Shown here one piece after another: positions 30,501-41,900 of a stretch of 64,000 bases of DNA (position 1 is the first letter of the stretch; the number at the start of each line of letters is the position of its first letter). This DNA is from Mya arenaria (taxonomy: Eukaryota > Mollusca > Bivalvia > Myida > Myidae), in assembly GCF_026914265.1 (NCBI RefSeq), contig NC_069126.1:75829232-75893231 (forward strand), read 5' to 3'. Below the pieces are notes generated by a model that saw only the letters and a program-made list of their open reading frames with translations, did not search any database and was not told where the DNA came from. Made by a program: the position numbers and the translations under genes.

Positions 30501-31397
30501 AGTTAGCGGCCCAGCGGCCTAGCTGCCTAGCGGCGTGAAGTTAGTAGCCTAGCGGCCTAGCGGCCTAATATGGTATCTTATTTCGAAGCATGAATACATG
30601 CCTTTTCTTCTTAAACAATGATATATTAACTGTTTTTAACTTCACCACGCTAGGCCGCTGAATCGCTTGATCGATATTTTTTTGAAAAAAGGTTGAAAAT
30701 CGCTCCAAATTTGAAATTTTGTGCATAAAAAAAGTTAATGTATCATTGTTTTAGAAGAAAAGGCATGTATTCATGCTTTGAAAAAGGATGCCATATAAGG
30801 CTGCAAGGCCGCTAGGCCGCTAATTTCACGCCGCTAGGCCGCTGATTCGCATTTTTTCTCCGATACTAGGTCGCCCCCACCCCCGGCGTGGATCCGCTAG
30901 TGTGTACTAAGTTCAGACACGTGAAAAGAATAATATATTTATACATAGCTGTATTTAGAAGATGAACTATTGTATAGGTTTTAATGAACTGTATGTCATG
31001 TTCTGTTCTGTGTACCGATTGGCGATTTCGTGGGCTTAAATTGAAAGTTAAAATATAGTCTGAATGAATATAATAAGATATGACTGTCTCGTGGAAATAA
31101 TAAACTCACCAATGGAGGGTAGTCTTCAGCAGTGCACCTTTTGAGCATGTACGCATACCCAGGCTCAAATGTCCTCGTGTTTAACCAGGAACGATCAAGG
31201 GTCTCGCATAATCCGCTCACTTCCGAGATGCGTGCACCGATGTATGAGCTGTTAGCCGCCTGGCGTCCGCATTCCATTGTTTTCAAACCGGAAGTGGTCA
31301 TGTCGGTCACGTCGTACTGGACGGACCGCAAACCGGCAGTTAAGCAACTTATTGCCGACATGCAGCAAATTATTTGGCAAAAAGCAGTCATTGACAC
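27567..31397 (-). CDS. Secreted protein with galectin-like C-terminal domain, four exons (253 aa)
   Basis: Exons on the minus strand: 31397-31110, 28760-28666, 28422-28176 and 27698-27567. All have GT-AG ends and compatible phases (0, 2, 0). Residues ~1-22 are a signal peptide (MSMTAFCQIICCMSAISCL). Residues ~23-95 contain three Cys (METC-like TMECGRQ, SGLCETL, LKRCTAED). From ~96 a beta-rich domain follows: FNVGTKISLSLKLRPGLTR, LSVNIMDSD (cf. galectin FxVNL), VPGWVSFNTF, DMEFIARAGCIEV-LLDG (cf. FxVxVNG) and ARFLHVSGDEPHL (cf. LxVxGDV). The classical HFNPR and WGxE sugar-binding signature is not clearly kept, so sugar binding is uncertain. Skipping the last splice would end the protein nine bases on (CIEVHV), an alternative terminus. 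A function in immunity or adhesion is only inference. Confidence 0.65.
28761..31109 (-). other. Intron 1 of the galectin-like gene
   Basis: Mostly featureless AT-rich DNA. It carries the AGCGG palindromic element at 30435-30850. A plus-strand frame at 30243-30470 is discussed among the rejected items. Confidence 0.5.
30435..30850. mobile_element. Inverted-repeat element with AGCGGCCT arrays
   Basis: The left side is a run of GAAGTTAGC(A/G)GCCTAGCGGC-like units; the right side holds the inverse (GGCCGCTAGGCCGCTAA). Inside, long arms pair: AGCATGAATACATGCCTTTT on the left and AAAAGGCATGTATTCATGCT on the right, arms near 85% identical over 75 bp or more. It looks like a non-autonomous DNA element with simple-repeat ends. 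Confidence 0.6.
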
Positions 31398-32885
31398 CGT
31401 TTTTTTTTCAGAAATGCTTAAATGGATATGAATATTGGTTGTTTATAGCTTGAATATTATCGAATATGCAATGTAAACAATAAATAAATTTGTATTTTTA
31501 AAACTTTACGTAAAGAAAATTATGACGCAACGTCAAGTAGACAAATGAAATGAAATCAAACTTTTTTTGTATTTTAAAGTTTTATTTTATTTTTTTAAAT
31601 CAAAAGACGTATGCACACTATTCAAAGTCAGTAACTCCCGTATGGTGGTGTTAAACACAATGGCGCGTAGATGCCTGTAGTCTGCCCGCCCAATCGCAAC
31701 AACTCCGCTAGTATCTATTCCTGCGCCAATGGCTCCTCCCTCCCCCCCCCCCCCGCTGCTAAAATACTCACCGGAAGCTCAATAGTTCAGATACCGGATA
31801 TTGCTGAATGGGAAAACGCGCGTTTTGTTGGTTAAGTACAACTACAAATATAGTATCTTGGCTGCGTTTAAGAAATCTTGTGTATACAATATAACGGCCA
31901 ATATCGTTTTTTTTATTATTAAATCAGTCGATGTTTAAATTAAGCAGGCCAAATTTTATAGTCGATGACTTTCCGGAAATTGTTAAAACAGGCTCAATCT
32001 TACTAGAGTGTTAATTAAATGCTCAGGATAAAAAAAATTGGGATTTCGAGAGAATTAGTGTTCGTTAAAAAAATATTACAAATAGTTGAATGGCTCCACA
32101 TTGCCTGACAAACATAGACACAAACAGAAGGCAAAGATTGAACACAAAATGGTCATGCTAATTTAAGAAAATTGCATTAAATGTGGAAAAATATGCATAC
32201 ATATGCAAAATACACAAGTATGCACTATTTAAAAAATAGGTCCAGCTTTTCTTTGCGGAGGTCCCAAATCTCCATACCACGTCGTTAAATCAAAGTGATT
32301 TTTTAAACTATGTATTACAGGCAACTTTAGTCTGTTTTAAATTGGTTAGTACAATCAATATAATGCTTATACGTAAACTAATATAACAACATGTGATATC
32401 TCTGGCTGCTTGGCAACGGGAGAAGCGGCGAAAATTTTGACTTTGGCAGGGAGTTTTTTAATATCATTATTTTGTGAAGATATTAATTATTTCCAACATA
32501 ATTAAAAATAAAAAAATAAAAAAGATTATTGCATAAATGCTGAAAATGTTTACGAATACAACAAAATAACTAATTTTATTATCGATAATATGAATTTAAA
32601 TTAAAAGTGTTGTTTAATAGGCAAAATGGTTGGACCACAATTTAGGTCTTAACCCTCTCCTTCCGGCATCAATATAAACGGTGAATCTGTTAGTATAATA
32701 TAAACCTTATATGTATACATATTGTTTTTAAATAGTTCTACCTACAGTATCAGGCAATAAAGCGGCTCATCGGCCAGTATTAAGTGCTAGTCTGTGCTAC
32801 GCTTGATGTAAACGTTGTCAAGTTCTGCCAACTCAGTTTTTATGTTTGCTTGTGCCATTTCAACACGTTGACTTCTCTTATTATA
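31398..32885. other. Upstream flank of the galectin-like gene, no gene seen
   Basis: Contains a GC-richer patch at 31630-31760 ending in a C-homopolymer (about 31741-31755), and otherwise AT-rich DNA with no supported feature. Confidence 0.35.
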
Positions 32886-33062
32886 TACAGAACAGAACAG
32901 AACAGAATTTATTACACGTAAACTATACAGTTTTTTGTGTTTTATATACATAATAAATATATTACAATTACAATTATACAGTGTAGTGTGAAATATTAAA
33001 TAAATATTATAATCAACTTTTTTGAAGGATGAACTGAAATGTTAATCACAAATCTACCAAAC
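32886..33062 (-). repeat. Extra LINE 3'-end fragment
   Basis: (ACAGA)n followed by TTTATTACACGTAAACTATACAG and ending AAGGATGAACTGAAATG (quoted in parts) resembles the 3' end of the neighbouring LINE at 33063-33215 (ACAGAACAGAACATATTC, ATAACACGTAAATTTAACAG, AAGGATGAACTGAAA). It is a tandem second copy of the LINE tail. Confidence 0.6.
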
Positions 33063-35945
33063 TAAAAAGTATACAGAACAGAACATATTCTATAACACGT
33101 AAATTTAACAGTATGTGTGTTATGGTTACATATAAACATATCAGCATTTCAACTAAACTAAGCTGATAGCGACTGGTATTATTGACATACAAAGGATGAA
33201 CTGAAAAAAGTGTTATTGCAATCATCAAAGTTAGTGCAAGGTTTTTATTTGACATTTGTATATGAATACATGTTGGAACAATCATTTTCATTATATAATT
33301 GAATACAGACGACAATAGAATTAAATATCATAACTTAAAGGTAAAACGTGATTTAAATATTCTAAATGATAATGTAAAAAATAAAAAAAACTACTTATTA
33401 CGATGAACAATTAATGATATGGTTTATATATTCATTAATAATGTATTACGAATCTTAAATGCTTCCGATATATATTTACCTAACATAAATGCTTCAGATT
33501 TATTTTGTGTATTTAACAGCTGAACATGTTTAAACATACTAGGTCTAACTCTGTAATAACGTTTAATATAATTTTGTCTTAACATAACATATAATGAACA
33601 CTTAAACATAAAGTGATACTCATCTTCTAATTCATTAGAATCACATAATTGACAATGACGCAAGTTTCTTTCCAGTCTATCATATCTACCAGTATGTATT
33701 CTTAAATTATGGGAACAGATACGTAATTTTGTAATAGCAATTCTCAGGCTTCTTGACGCGATATTTTCTAAATAATATTCAAATTCAAATGAGGTTTTTA
33801 GTTCTCTATACAAAGTTAAAATACCATTTTCGTTGACATTTCGTTGCCATTGCTGTAAATATTCGTCTATAAGACGTTGTTTAAAAATACCAAAAAAATG
33901 GTTTTCGTTTATCTGTGAATCATCACACCATACATAATAAAATCCATATCGTGTAAGAAGGTTCTTCACATTACTAAACCAGTTTGACTTATCATTATCA
34001 ATATCTAACATAGCATCTTCAATGACCGATTGAATAACTATATTATCGCTTTTCTTAAGTTTAAACCAGTATTTTAAAATCCGTATACATCTATTAATAT
34101 GTAACGGGTATCTAACCAATTCACCATATATAGCAGCGTTGGATGTTGTTTGTCTAACCCCAAGTATAGTTTTGCAAAACTTCAAATGTATCCTCTCCAA
34201 CTGTGCAGATTTTGTAAATCCCCATATTTCACAACCATATGTAATAATAGATGAAACGAAGGCGTCAAATAACTGCAGTGCTAGCCTTGGTTTACATTCA
34301 TACCTTTTTAAATTAGACAACAACGTGTTCATTGCTTTTAAACCTTTACCGTACAGTGTTTGGGTATTAAGATTAAAATTACCAGTATAATTCAACGTCA
34401 CGCCTAAATAGTTAAAATCGTTAACAATCTCCACGTTTTCATTTCCATATATCCAAGTCTCATTTCGTTTTGTACCACCCCTTTTGCGAAATACCACAAT
34501 TTTTGTCTTAGCAATGTTTACCTCAAAACCCCAAGTAGTACAGTAATTATGTAATCTATCTAGTGACATTTGTAAATCTTCTGGGGTTTCACCAAGTACG
34601 ACCATATCATCGGCAAATAGTAATAAAATTAAACATATATCCTGCAAAGCTAACCCACAATCATTTCTATATTGTAAATATAATTCCAAGTCTTCAACGA
34701 ATAGAGAAAACATTATTGGGGACATTATCTCCCCTTGCCTTAAGCCTACTGCGATATCAAAGTAATCTGAATAACTATTACAGTGTTTTACACAGGACTT
34801 AACTGACTGGTACATACTGCGTATAATACGTAACATTTTACCATCTAAATTGGATTTATACAACTTCAACCATAACGCATTCAAATATATGGAATCAAAA
34901 CAACGTTTCATATCAATAAAACAGCAATATAATCGTTTGTTCAAGTTTACATATTTTTGAACAATTGAGTGAAGAATAAAAACTGCATCAACTGTAGACC
35001 GACCTCTTCTAAAACCAAACTGGGCGTCAGAAATAACATTATTTTCGTCACACCATTTTGATATTCGCTGGTTAAGTACACATGTAAACAGTTTCGAAAA
35101 ATTGCTTAACAGAGTTATTCCCCTATAATTTTTAACGTCAGTCTTATCGCCTTTTTTGTGTAATGGTATGATAATTCCCTTAGTCCAAGCTATCGGAAAG
35201 TTTCCGCAGTTTAAAATGCTATTGAAAATCTCTGTAATATATCCACCTAAGATATCACATGCTTCAATAAAATACTCATTTAGCAATTTATCTTCACCCG
35301 GAGATTTATTCTTCTTAAGCAAGGCAACAGTTTTACGAACTTCATCGTATGTTATAGGGTTATCTATGTCTCCCAAAATATTATCAAGTTCATTAAAATC
35401 AAAGTTCCTGTTAAAGTGTTCAGCTTCCTCATTATTATCATGATTAATATCAGCGAACATTTGCTCGAAATGATTTTTAAAATCCTCCAGAGGTACATTA
35501 ACACTTTTATTTGCAATCTGTGAACGAAAATATCTCCAGAATTCTTTAGGCCTATTACGTTTCAAATTTTCAAACTCTTTCAAACGTTTAAATTTAAAAG
35601 CTCTACTTTTCTTTGACACAGTAGTTTTATACAAACTTTTCAATCTACACAATTCAACTCTGTCTCGATCACTATGCGAATTATTATAAACATTCAAGGC
35701 GTTTTTATATAAGTTCTTAGCATTTCTGCATTCTTGATCGAACCATTTAGCAGAATCAGTGATAAAGCATTTTTCAAAACTTGGGTATTCTATTACATGC
35801 CTAACAAATAATGGATCGGCAACCTCACGAACAATATCTGTAAAAGTATTCACCATAAAGTCAACATTAATAACATTTTGTACATCACAATTTTGAACTA
35901 AATTATATAACCTTTTAAGTGTTTGGTTCACATGCATTCAGAAGA
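33063..35945 (-). mobile_element. LINE with an 837-codon open RT frame, 5'-truncated
   Basis: The minus-strand frame 35937-33424 is uninterrupted. RT motifs in order: IIPLHKKGDKTDVKNYRGI, QFGFRRGRSTVDAVFIL, CFIDMKRCFDSI, GLRQGEIMSPIMFSLFVEDL, the catalytic LLLFADDMVVLGE, FNYLGVTLNYTG. The end has a zinc-type cluster CQLCDSNELEDEYHFMFKC. The endonuclease domain and ORF1 are absent upstream, where an in-frame stop directly precedes the first Met, so the copy is truncated. The 3' untranslated part ends in ACAGA repeats. The intact frame suggests a fairly recent insertion. It would be a jockey/CR1-type element; the clade needs a tree. Confidence 0.88.
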
Positions 35946-37110
35946 TATTTATGACTTCAAACCCTTCAGACAAAAAATAATACATTTACGACTTTCAAAG
36001 TGTTTCGTTTTGTTTAAACAGTGCTCTTGTTTCGTCCCACACATCCGAGAAAAAAATTATTGGTGGTATTTGATTTTAGCTTAAATTATAAAGTGAATAT
36101 ACAGTATGACATCTGGAAAAATAATGCAAGCTTCTGATTTGTTCGTTCAAGTACATAAAAATCCATTTTCAAACATTGTAATCCCACAGGAGCGATGACC
36201 TGAAGTTTCGTAAGTATTGCAAATCAAGTTGATAGTTTATGAATATTTTTTTTTAAATTAAATTAATTCACTGTAAAATAAATAAAATGAATCCAAAGGA
36301 AAATCGTGGAAGGAGATAGTGCTTCGAAGTCCTTTGTGCATTCTCATTCATCAGTGGTTTGCTAATGATAAATCTAAATGTGGTACGCATAGCATCATCA
36401 CTCTGGTGAACGAGAATGTCTTAAAGATGCACTCCTACTCCCAAATAAGATTTGCCACAATTAATTAATACATAACATAACATAAGATTTAACATAACAT
36501 AACATTTATTCAGCATTAAATGATATAGCATTCATAGCCAAAATGCAAAACATATGAAATAATCATATGAAACAAATCATCGTGAAGAGCAAAGACATAG
36601 TCAATAGAGTAGTATTCTATATATTATTATGGTATCAAATTCTTAACTTAATTAGGTCTCGATCGTAACAAAGATGCATGATATAAATATTTAATAACAT
36701 TGTTTTAAAATACTAAAAAGGATGTCGAGAACAATGGTTCTTATGAAGGACACCGTGTTTTATTTCAACGACAGGTGCACAAAAAACGGTAATTCTATCT
36801 TATGAGACGATAGTAGATCACAGTAAATCTTTTAGCACTCCCCAATCATTTAATATTTTTGCGTTTTCAGCTATTAAATACAGTGTTACAATCTTGATAT
36901 AATTATCTTGTTATAAGTATCTAATATTTTCAATAAATGCATTATTTAGTAAGTAGATAAAGTAGTTAAGTAGTTAAAGGTTTTTCACTCAAAATTTATA
37001 TTTTTTATACATGTGTATGTATTGCTTTTGAAAAAGAGTGTCACTCTAAGTGTTGCTAACTAATATTTTCAATTCAACATATATTTTTTCCGCCGTACTT
37101 GATTAATAAT
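35946..37110. other. Intergenic with a LINE-tail-like repeat
   Basis: At 36465-36520 an (ACATA)n run leads into TTTATTCAGCATTAAATG, the form of a LINE 3' end read from the other strand; the following ~450 bp may be its untranslated part. Nothing else supported. Confidence 0.35.
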
Positions 37111-37254
37111 ATCTGTCATGTGTTCCCGTTCCGGATAGAAAAATCCGACCCGAGGGCACCTGCGTTGCCAGGTAACGAGGCTTGCCGAGTTACCGGCTAC
37201 GCAGCGTGCCCGAGGGTCGGATTTTTCTATCCGGAACGGACACACATGATAGAT
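37111..37254. mobile_element. Foldback element with ~49-bp arms
   Basis: Left arm starts ATCTGTCATGTGTTCCCG and runs through CCGGATAGAAAAATCCGACC; the right arm is the near-perfect inverse ending CACACATGATAGAT. The 46-bp loop has its own small hairpin (GTAACGAGG...GAGTTACC). GC-rich compared with its surroundings; a MITE or foldback element. Confidence 0.7.
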
Positions 37255-38019
37255 ATTTTTTCTAGCATACATTAAATTACATTTTTGTGTGAACAAAATA
37301 CATAAAAAAGCGCATTTTTGTACATATCACCAAAAAGCGCGTGCGATGACGTTTACTGACGTCATGACGCGCAGTAATTTGTATTCACCGCATACGTCAA
37401 TAAGTTCCTTCGACATCACGTCTTTTAAGGGTTATTTTGTTTTGTTTTTTAAATTTTATTTTTTTAAAGTTAATGCAAATGGAACTCATCTATTTAAATC
37501 TCATAATTATGGTTACATAAAGTGTATTTTAAAAGAAATTGAAATTATTACGTCACAGCAGCGCCCCAGATGGAGTTTTCCAGCACGGCTGAATTCACCG
37601 AAATTGCCTATCCGGTGTGCTAGAAATCGACTATGAACGGTTTACTACATGCGCAATGCTAAATAATGAAATAGGAGCCTTTATCACACGATATATGAAT
37701 GCAGCATGATCAAGGCTATACTTAATGCTTATCGTTGGAAGATATTAATACATAATATATAATCAAATATCTGAATTCAGACGGGCAAACACGTGAATGT
37801 TGAAGATTATGTTGGTTTACTTTTTAAGGCCAAAATGCTGTTACATTTAAGTAATATTGCAAACATCTAACTTCCATGTATAATTTCAATTTCAATATTT
37901 TTTCCATCGAGAGGCAATGCTTATAAGTAAAGGAAAATAATTAAGTATGAAATGGTACAGCCACACAGAATGAGAGGCAGGGTATGTGCAACGCAGCATT
38001 TTCGTTCACTGTATGGTTG
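37255..38019. other. Intergenic, no gene seen
   Basis: A 115-codon frame at 37289-37636 is open but its composition follows the AT-rich DNA and no motif is seen. Confidence 0.3.
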
Positions 38020-38731
38020 GGGTATGACTAAAATACGAAAATAGGCTATTTTCGCGAAAATAGGCTATTTTCGCGAAAATAGCTTTTTTGACTAAAATAC
38101 GAAAATAAGGTTATTTTTGATGAAAATGAAGTTATTTTCGCGAAAATAAGATTTTGAAAGAAATATGAAAATAGAGTTCGTTTTGGCGTAAATAGCTTTA
38201 TTGACCAAAATATAGTAAGTTTTTGGCAAAAATAAAGTTATTTTCGCGAAAATAAGATTTTGAAAGAAATATGAAAATAGAGTTAGTTTTGGCGAAAATA
38301 ACATTTTTGACAAAAATATAGTAAGTTTTGGCAGGGACCAAATACTCCCTGATTTTGGGCAAAAATAAAGTTATTTTCGAGAAAATAATATTTTGAAAGA
38401 AATATGAAAATAGAGTTAGTTTTGGCGAAAACAACATTTTTGACAAAAATATAGTAAGTTTTGGGCAAAAATAAAGTTATTTTCGCGAAAACAAGATTTT
38501 GAAAGAAATATGAAAATAGAGTTAGTTTAAATAACTTTATTTTTGCCCAAAACTTACTATATTTTTGTCAAAAATGTTATTTTCGCCAAAACTAACTCTA
38601 TATCATATTTCTTTCAAAATATTATTTTTGCGAAAATAACTTTATTTTTGCCAAAAATAACCTTATTTTCGTATTTTAGTCAAAAAAGCCATTTTCGCGA
38701 AAATAGGTTATTTCCGTATTTTAGTCATACC
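38020..38731. mobile_element. Palindromic MULE-like MITE with 9-bp target duplication
   Basis: Ends GGTATGACTAAAATACG and CGTATTTTAGTCATACC are inverted copies. The flanks carry a direct repeat GTATGGTTG at 38011-38019 and 38732-38740. A 9-bp duplication is the hallmark of Mutator-like elements. The interior is a tandem array of ~105-bp units (GGCAAAAATAAAGTTATTTT, GAAAGAAATATGAAAATAGA) that turns round at about 38526 and continues in inverted orientation. It lies about 190 bp before the CEP70 start codon. Confidence 0.75.
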
Positions 38732-38925
38732 GTATGGTTGAGCGTCCTGTCTGAATTCTACGCCAATGTATGAATGGGGAAAATCGATATTATTTTAAAA
38801 GACTTAGAATTGCTTCTGTGTGCATTTAATTTTACAAGTCAAATAGCACATGAATGATTTTGTTTGGCGCAGACGTATCTGTGTTTTACCGTTGTAGTCA
38901 TTGGACGTTATGACTTAATAGCAAT

Positions 38926-41900
38926 ATGGCGTCCCCCACTGCCAGTCCTGTCAGTAAAAGTAAAAATGTATGTCTCTTTAAGAAAATCTTTATTTGTTCC
39001 GCATGATACGATATCAGAAAGTTAGAATAAGTCACCGCTTTCCATTGCAATAGTTTGTTAAGTATTTGAAATTCCGACATAGCCACAAACAGTAAATACT
39101 CTTGCCTAGTTCGAGTCTCAACTTGTGTTTTGAAATCTAAACCGCGACTAAAAGGAATGGGGATGTTGTTTATAATGTAATTTAGGTACATGGTACAGCT
39201 AAGCTGTATTTATTTTTAATGTATGCATATGATTATAATTAAAATGTATGTACTGTATGCTGGCATAAACCAGCAGCCCAGTTTGACAAGTCACTTCATA
39301 GTTCTGTGCTAGTGTTCAAGCAGTCATATGTTTGAGCCAAATTCCTCCAGAATTTACCTTACTACACTAGTGCCACAAGTAAAAGGCAAGGTACCTAGAT
39401 CAGCCATGAAATTTAATGGGGAGGAATGACTTGTGCGGTGAAATAAAGAGATCCCTATTAGCTCAGTTGGTTAGACTGCTGTCCTTGTTAGTCCAAATAA
39501 TTGTATGTTGACGGATTTTTTTTAGATTTTTGATATGGCAAATCCTTCACGTACAAATTGTTTAGTATCAAAAGTGGGTAGTTGTTCCGATCAGGATTCC
39601 GGGTTAAAGCATATAGCGTCTATAAAATATTATAAAAACAAGAAATATTACCAGATAATGTTATTTTATATTAGTTCCGTACACAAAAAATAAATATCCA
39701 ACTAATAATTGTCAAAACATAACGATATATACATGAAGGGCACCTGCAAGGCTTCAGGGCACAGTTTTAAATCGCTCGGAACATTTCGGCCATGGCCGAG
39801 TTGTTACGATTGTATAACGAGGTCTTTCTCGAAGCTTTGTCGGAGGAGGCCGAGTTCTTACGATTGTAACGAGTTGTTCCCCTTCGCATAATTGTTGTCA
39901 GTGTCAGTCAACTTTCGTTTTATTGGAAAGGTAAACAACTTGTTTTAATGCATGAAATGCTTGTTTAGTGCAAAATAACATTTCACTTACATGGTAAAAT
40001 ATGAATATAACTCTTTATGATCAATTTCAACCATAAAATACTTCACTTAAAAGAATTTCAATATTTTTAGAACACCCCCGTTTTTTGCACATTTTTGCAC
40101 ATTCCCGTTTAGACGTTAGGGATTGGAAGAATCCTGTATAACACGTCTATTATTTTAGACTACTGTCCTTGTGTGCTGATAGGTTTTGGTTGCAGCCTCA
40201 TTGGGGTAAAATTCCTCTGGACTTTATTTAAGTTTTTCATTACCAGATGCCGTTGGAAAATGATTGGTCAGGTGTGAACAAAAAACTGAGGAAACAAGGA
40301 CTTCCAACAGTAACCACTGTCCATCCTGCCGATGTACAACATATATCGGGTAAATGGCTTTTGGGGATAACTGTTTAGCCCTTGTCTTATTAGTCTTAAT
40401 AAAACAAATGATAAATCTTTTGCTTCTATATTTGTCTTGTCTGTCTTGAAATGTTGCTTCTTAGTCCTCTATATAAATATTGTTGTAGGCCTACCTAGAC
40501 CTCGTGCATTCTCATTCTAGCCTTGCTTATTAATATCTGAGTTATTTATTTTAAATCACAACAAACTGGCTTGTTGCAGGTATGCAGATATGTCTTGATC
40601 GAGCAAACAACAACATTGTGAAAGAAAACCTCCTCTCACTGATTGCGGACTGCGAACACAGACAGACACTTGTACAGGACCTCATCTCAAAAAATAACCA
40701 ACTCAAGTATGATCAAGAGGGAACCAAGAAGCACTTTTAAAATCAAAATTGCACCTGTTGTCTGAGTTTGATTATATTCAATTACTTTTTCAATATTACA
40801 CTGAAAAGATTTAATTTGTCAATGTAGTATCATTGCAAGTTCCAGACCCATAGTTAACATGTTATACACTTATGATTATTTATTATTACTATTGATTATG
40901 AAATTTGTCAGATAAGATCTTAAGATTTGTAGAACTAGTACATGTATCTGTAAATAATAAATCAAATTTAGATATACCCTGTTCATTATTTAGTTTAATC
41001 GTAAACTTTGATTTTTAGGGAAGAAGTTTCTAAGCAAACTGAGTTAGCTGAGAAATATTTCAGTCAGATGAAAGACCATAAGATAATGTTGGAGAGCTCT
41101 CGTGCTAGAGTAAAGGTAAGGACCATACAATATTCTTGGAGAGCTCTTATGCTAGAATAAAGTTTTAATATCATAAGATAATGTTGGAGAGCTAGAGCTC
41201 TCATGCTAGAATAAAGGTAAATACCATACATTTAACAATAATGTTAGAGAGCTTGCATGCTAGAGAGAAGGAAAAGATCATATGATGATTTTGGAGAGCT
41301 TGCATGCTAGAGTGAAGATAAAGATCATACAATTATATTTGAGGGCTATAGTGCTAGATTTAAAGTAAAGATCATAACTTCATAAGATAATGATGGAGAG
41401 CTGTCATGCTAGAGTGAAAGTCAAGATCATAAGATATAGCAGGAAAGCTAGCATTCTAGATTAAGTTCAATATCATTAGACAATGTAGAAGAGTTAGACA
41501 TAGGTTAAGACCGTAATGTATTGTTTGTTCAGTAACTTAACTCAAGCATGTGCCAATCCCCATTATTTGTATTAAACTTAAGAAACTACGCCTCTAGTGT
41601 AGTTTCTCAGAAATTATCAAGTGATTATATCATATGACCAGTGAGCTACTTAAATTGGGAAAAGACTTAAAACTTAAGTTATAAAATGACGTTTTATGAT
41701 TGGATTCAAAGTTAAATCTTTGAAAAATATGAGTCCAAGGTCAAAGGTTGTGTTTGAACATTTAGAAGGATAAACCAAAAGTTAAAAAAATGTGTGAGTG
41801 GTTTAGTGGTATAGGTGTCCCGGTTGTGGGTTTGAGTCCAAGCTAGAGAAAGTTCTCAAAATTGACAGTATGCTTTACTATGTGTCTGTAGGCTGGTGTC

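Noticed and set aside
34139-35443. Plus-strand ORFs at 34139, 34563 and 35156
   Set aside because: Shadows of the minus-strand LINE reverse transcriptase frame.
38092-38773. Four ORFs of repeated YYIFVKN-type peptides
   Set aside because: Translations of the tandem core of the palindromic MITE, open on both strands.
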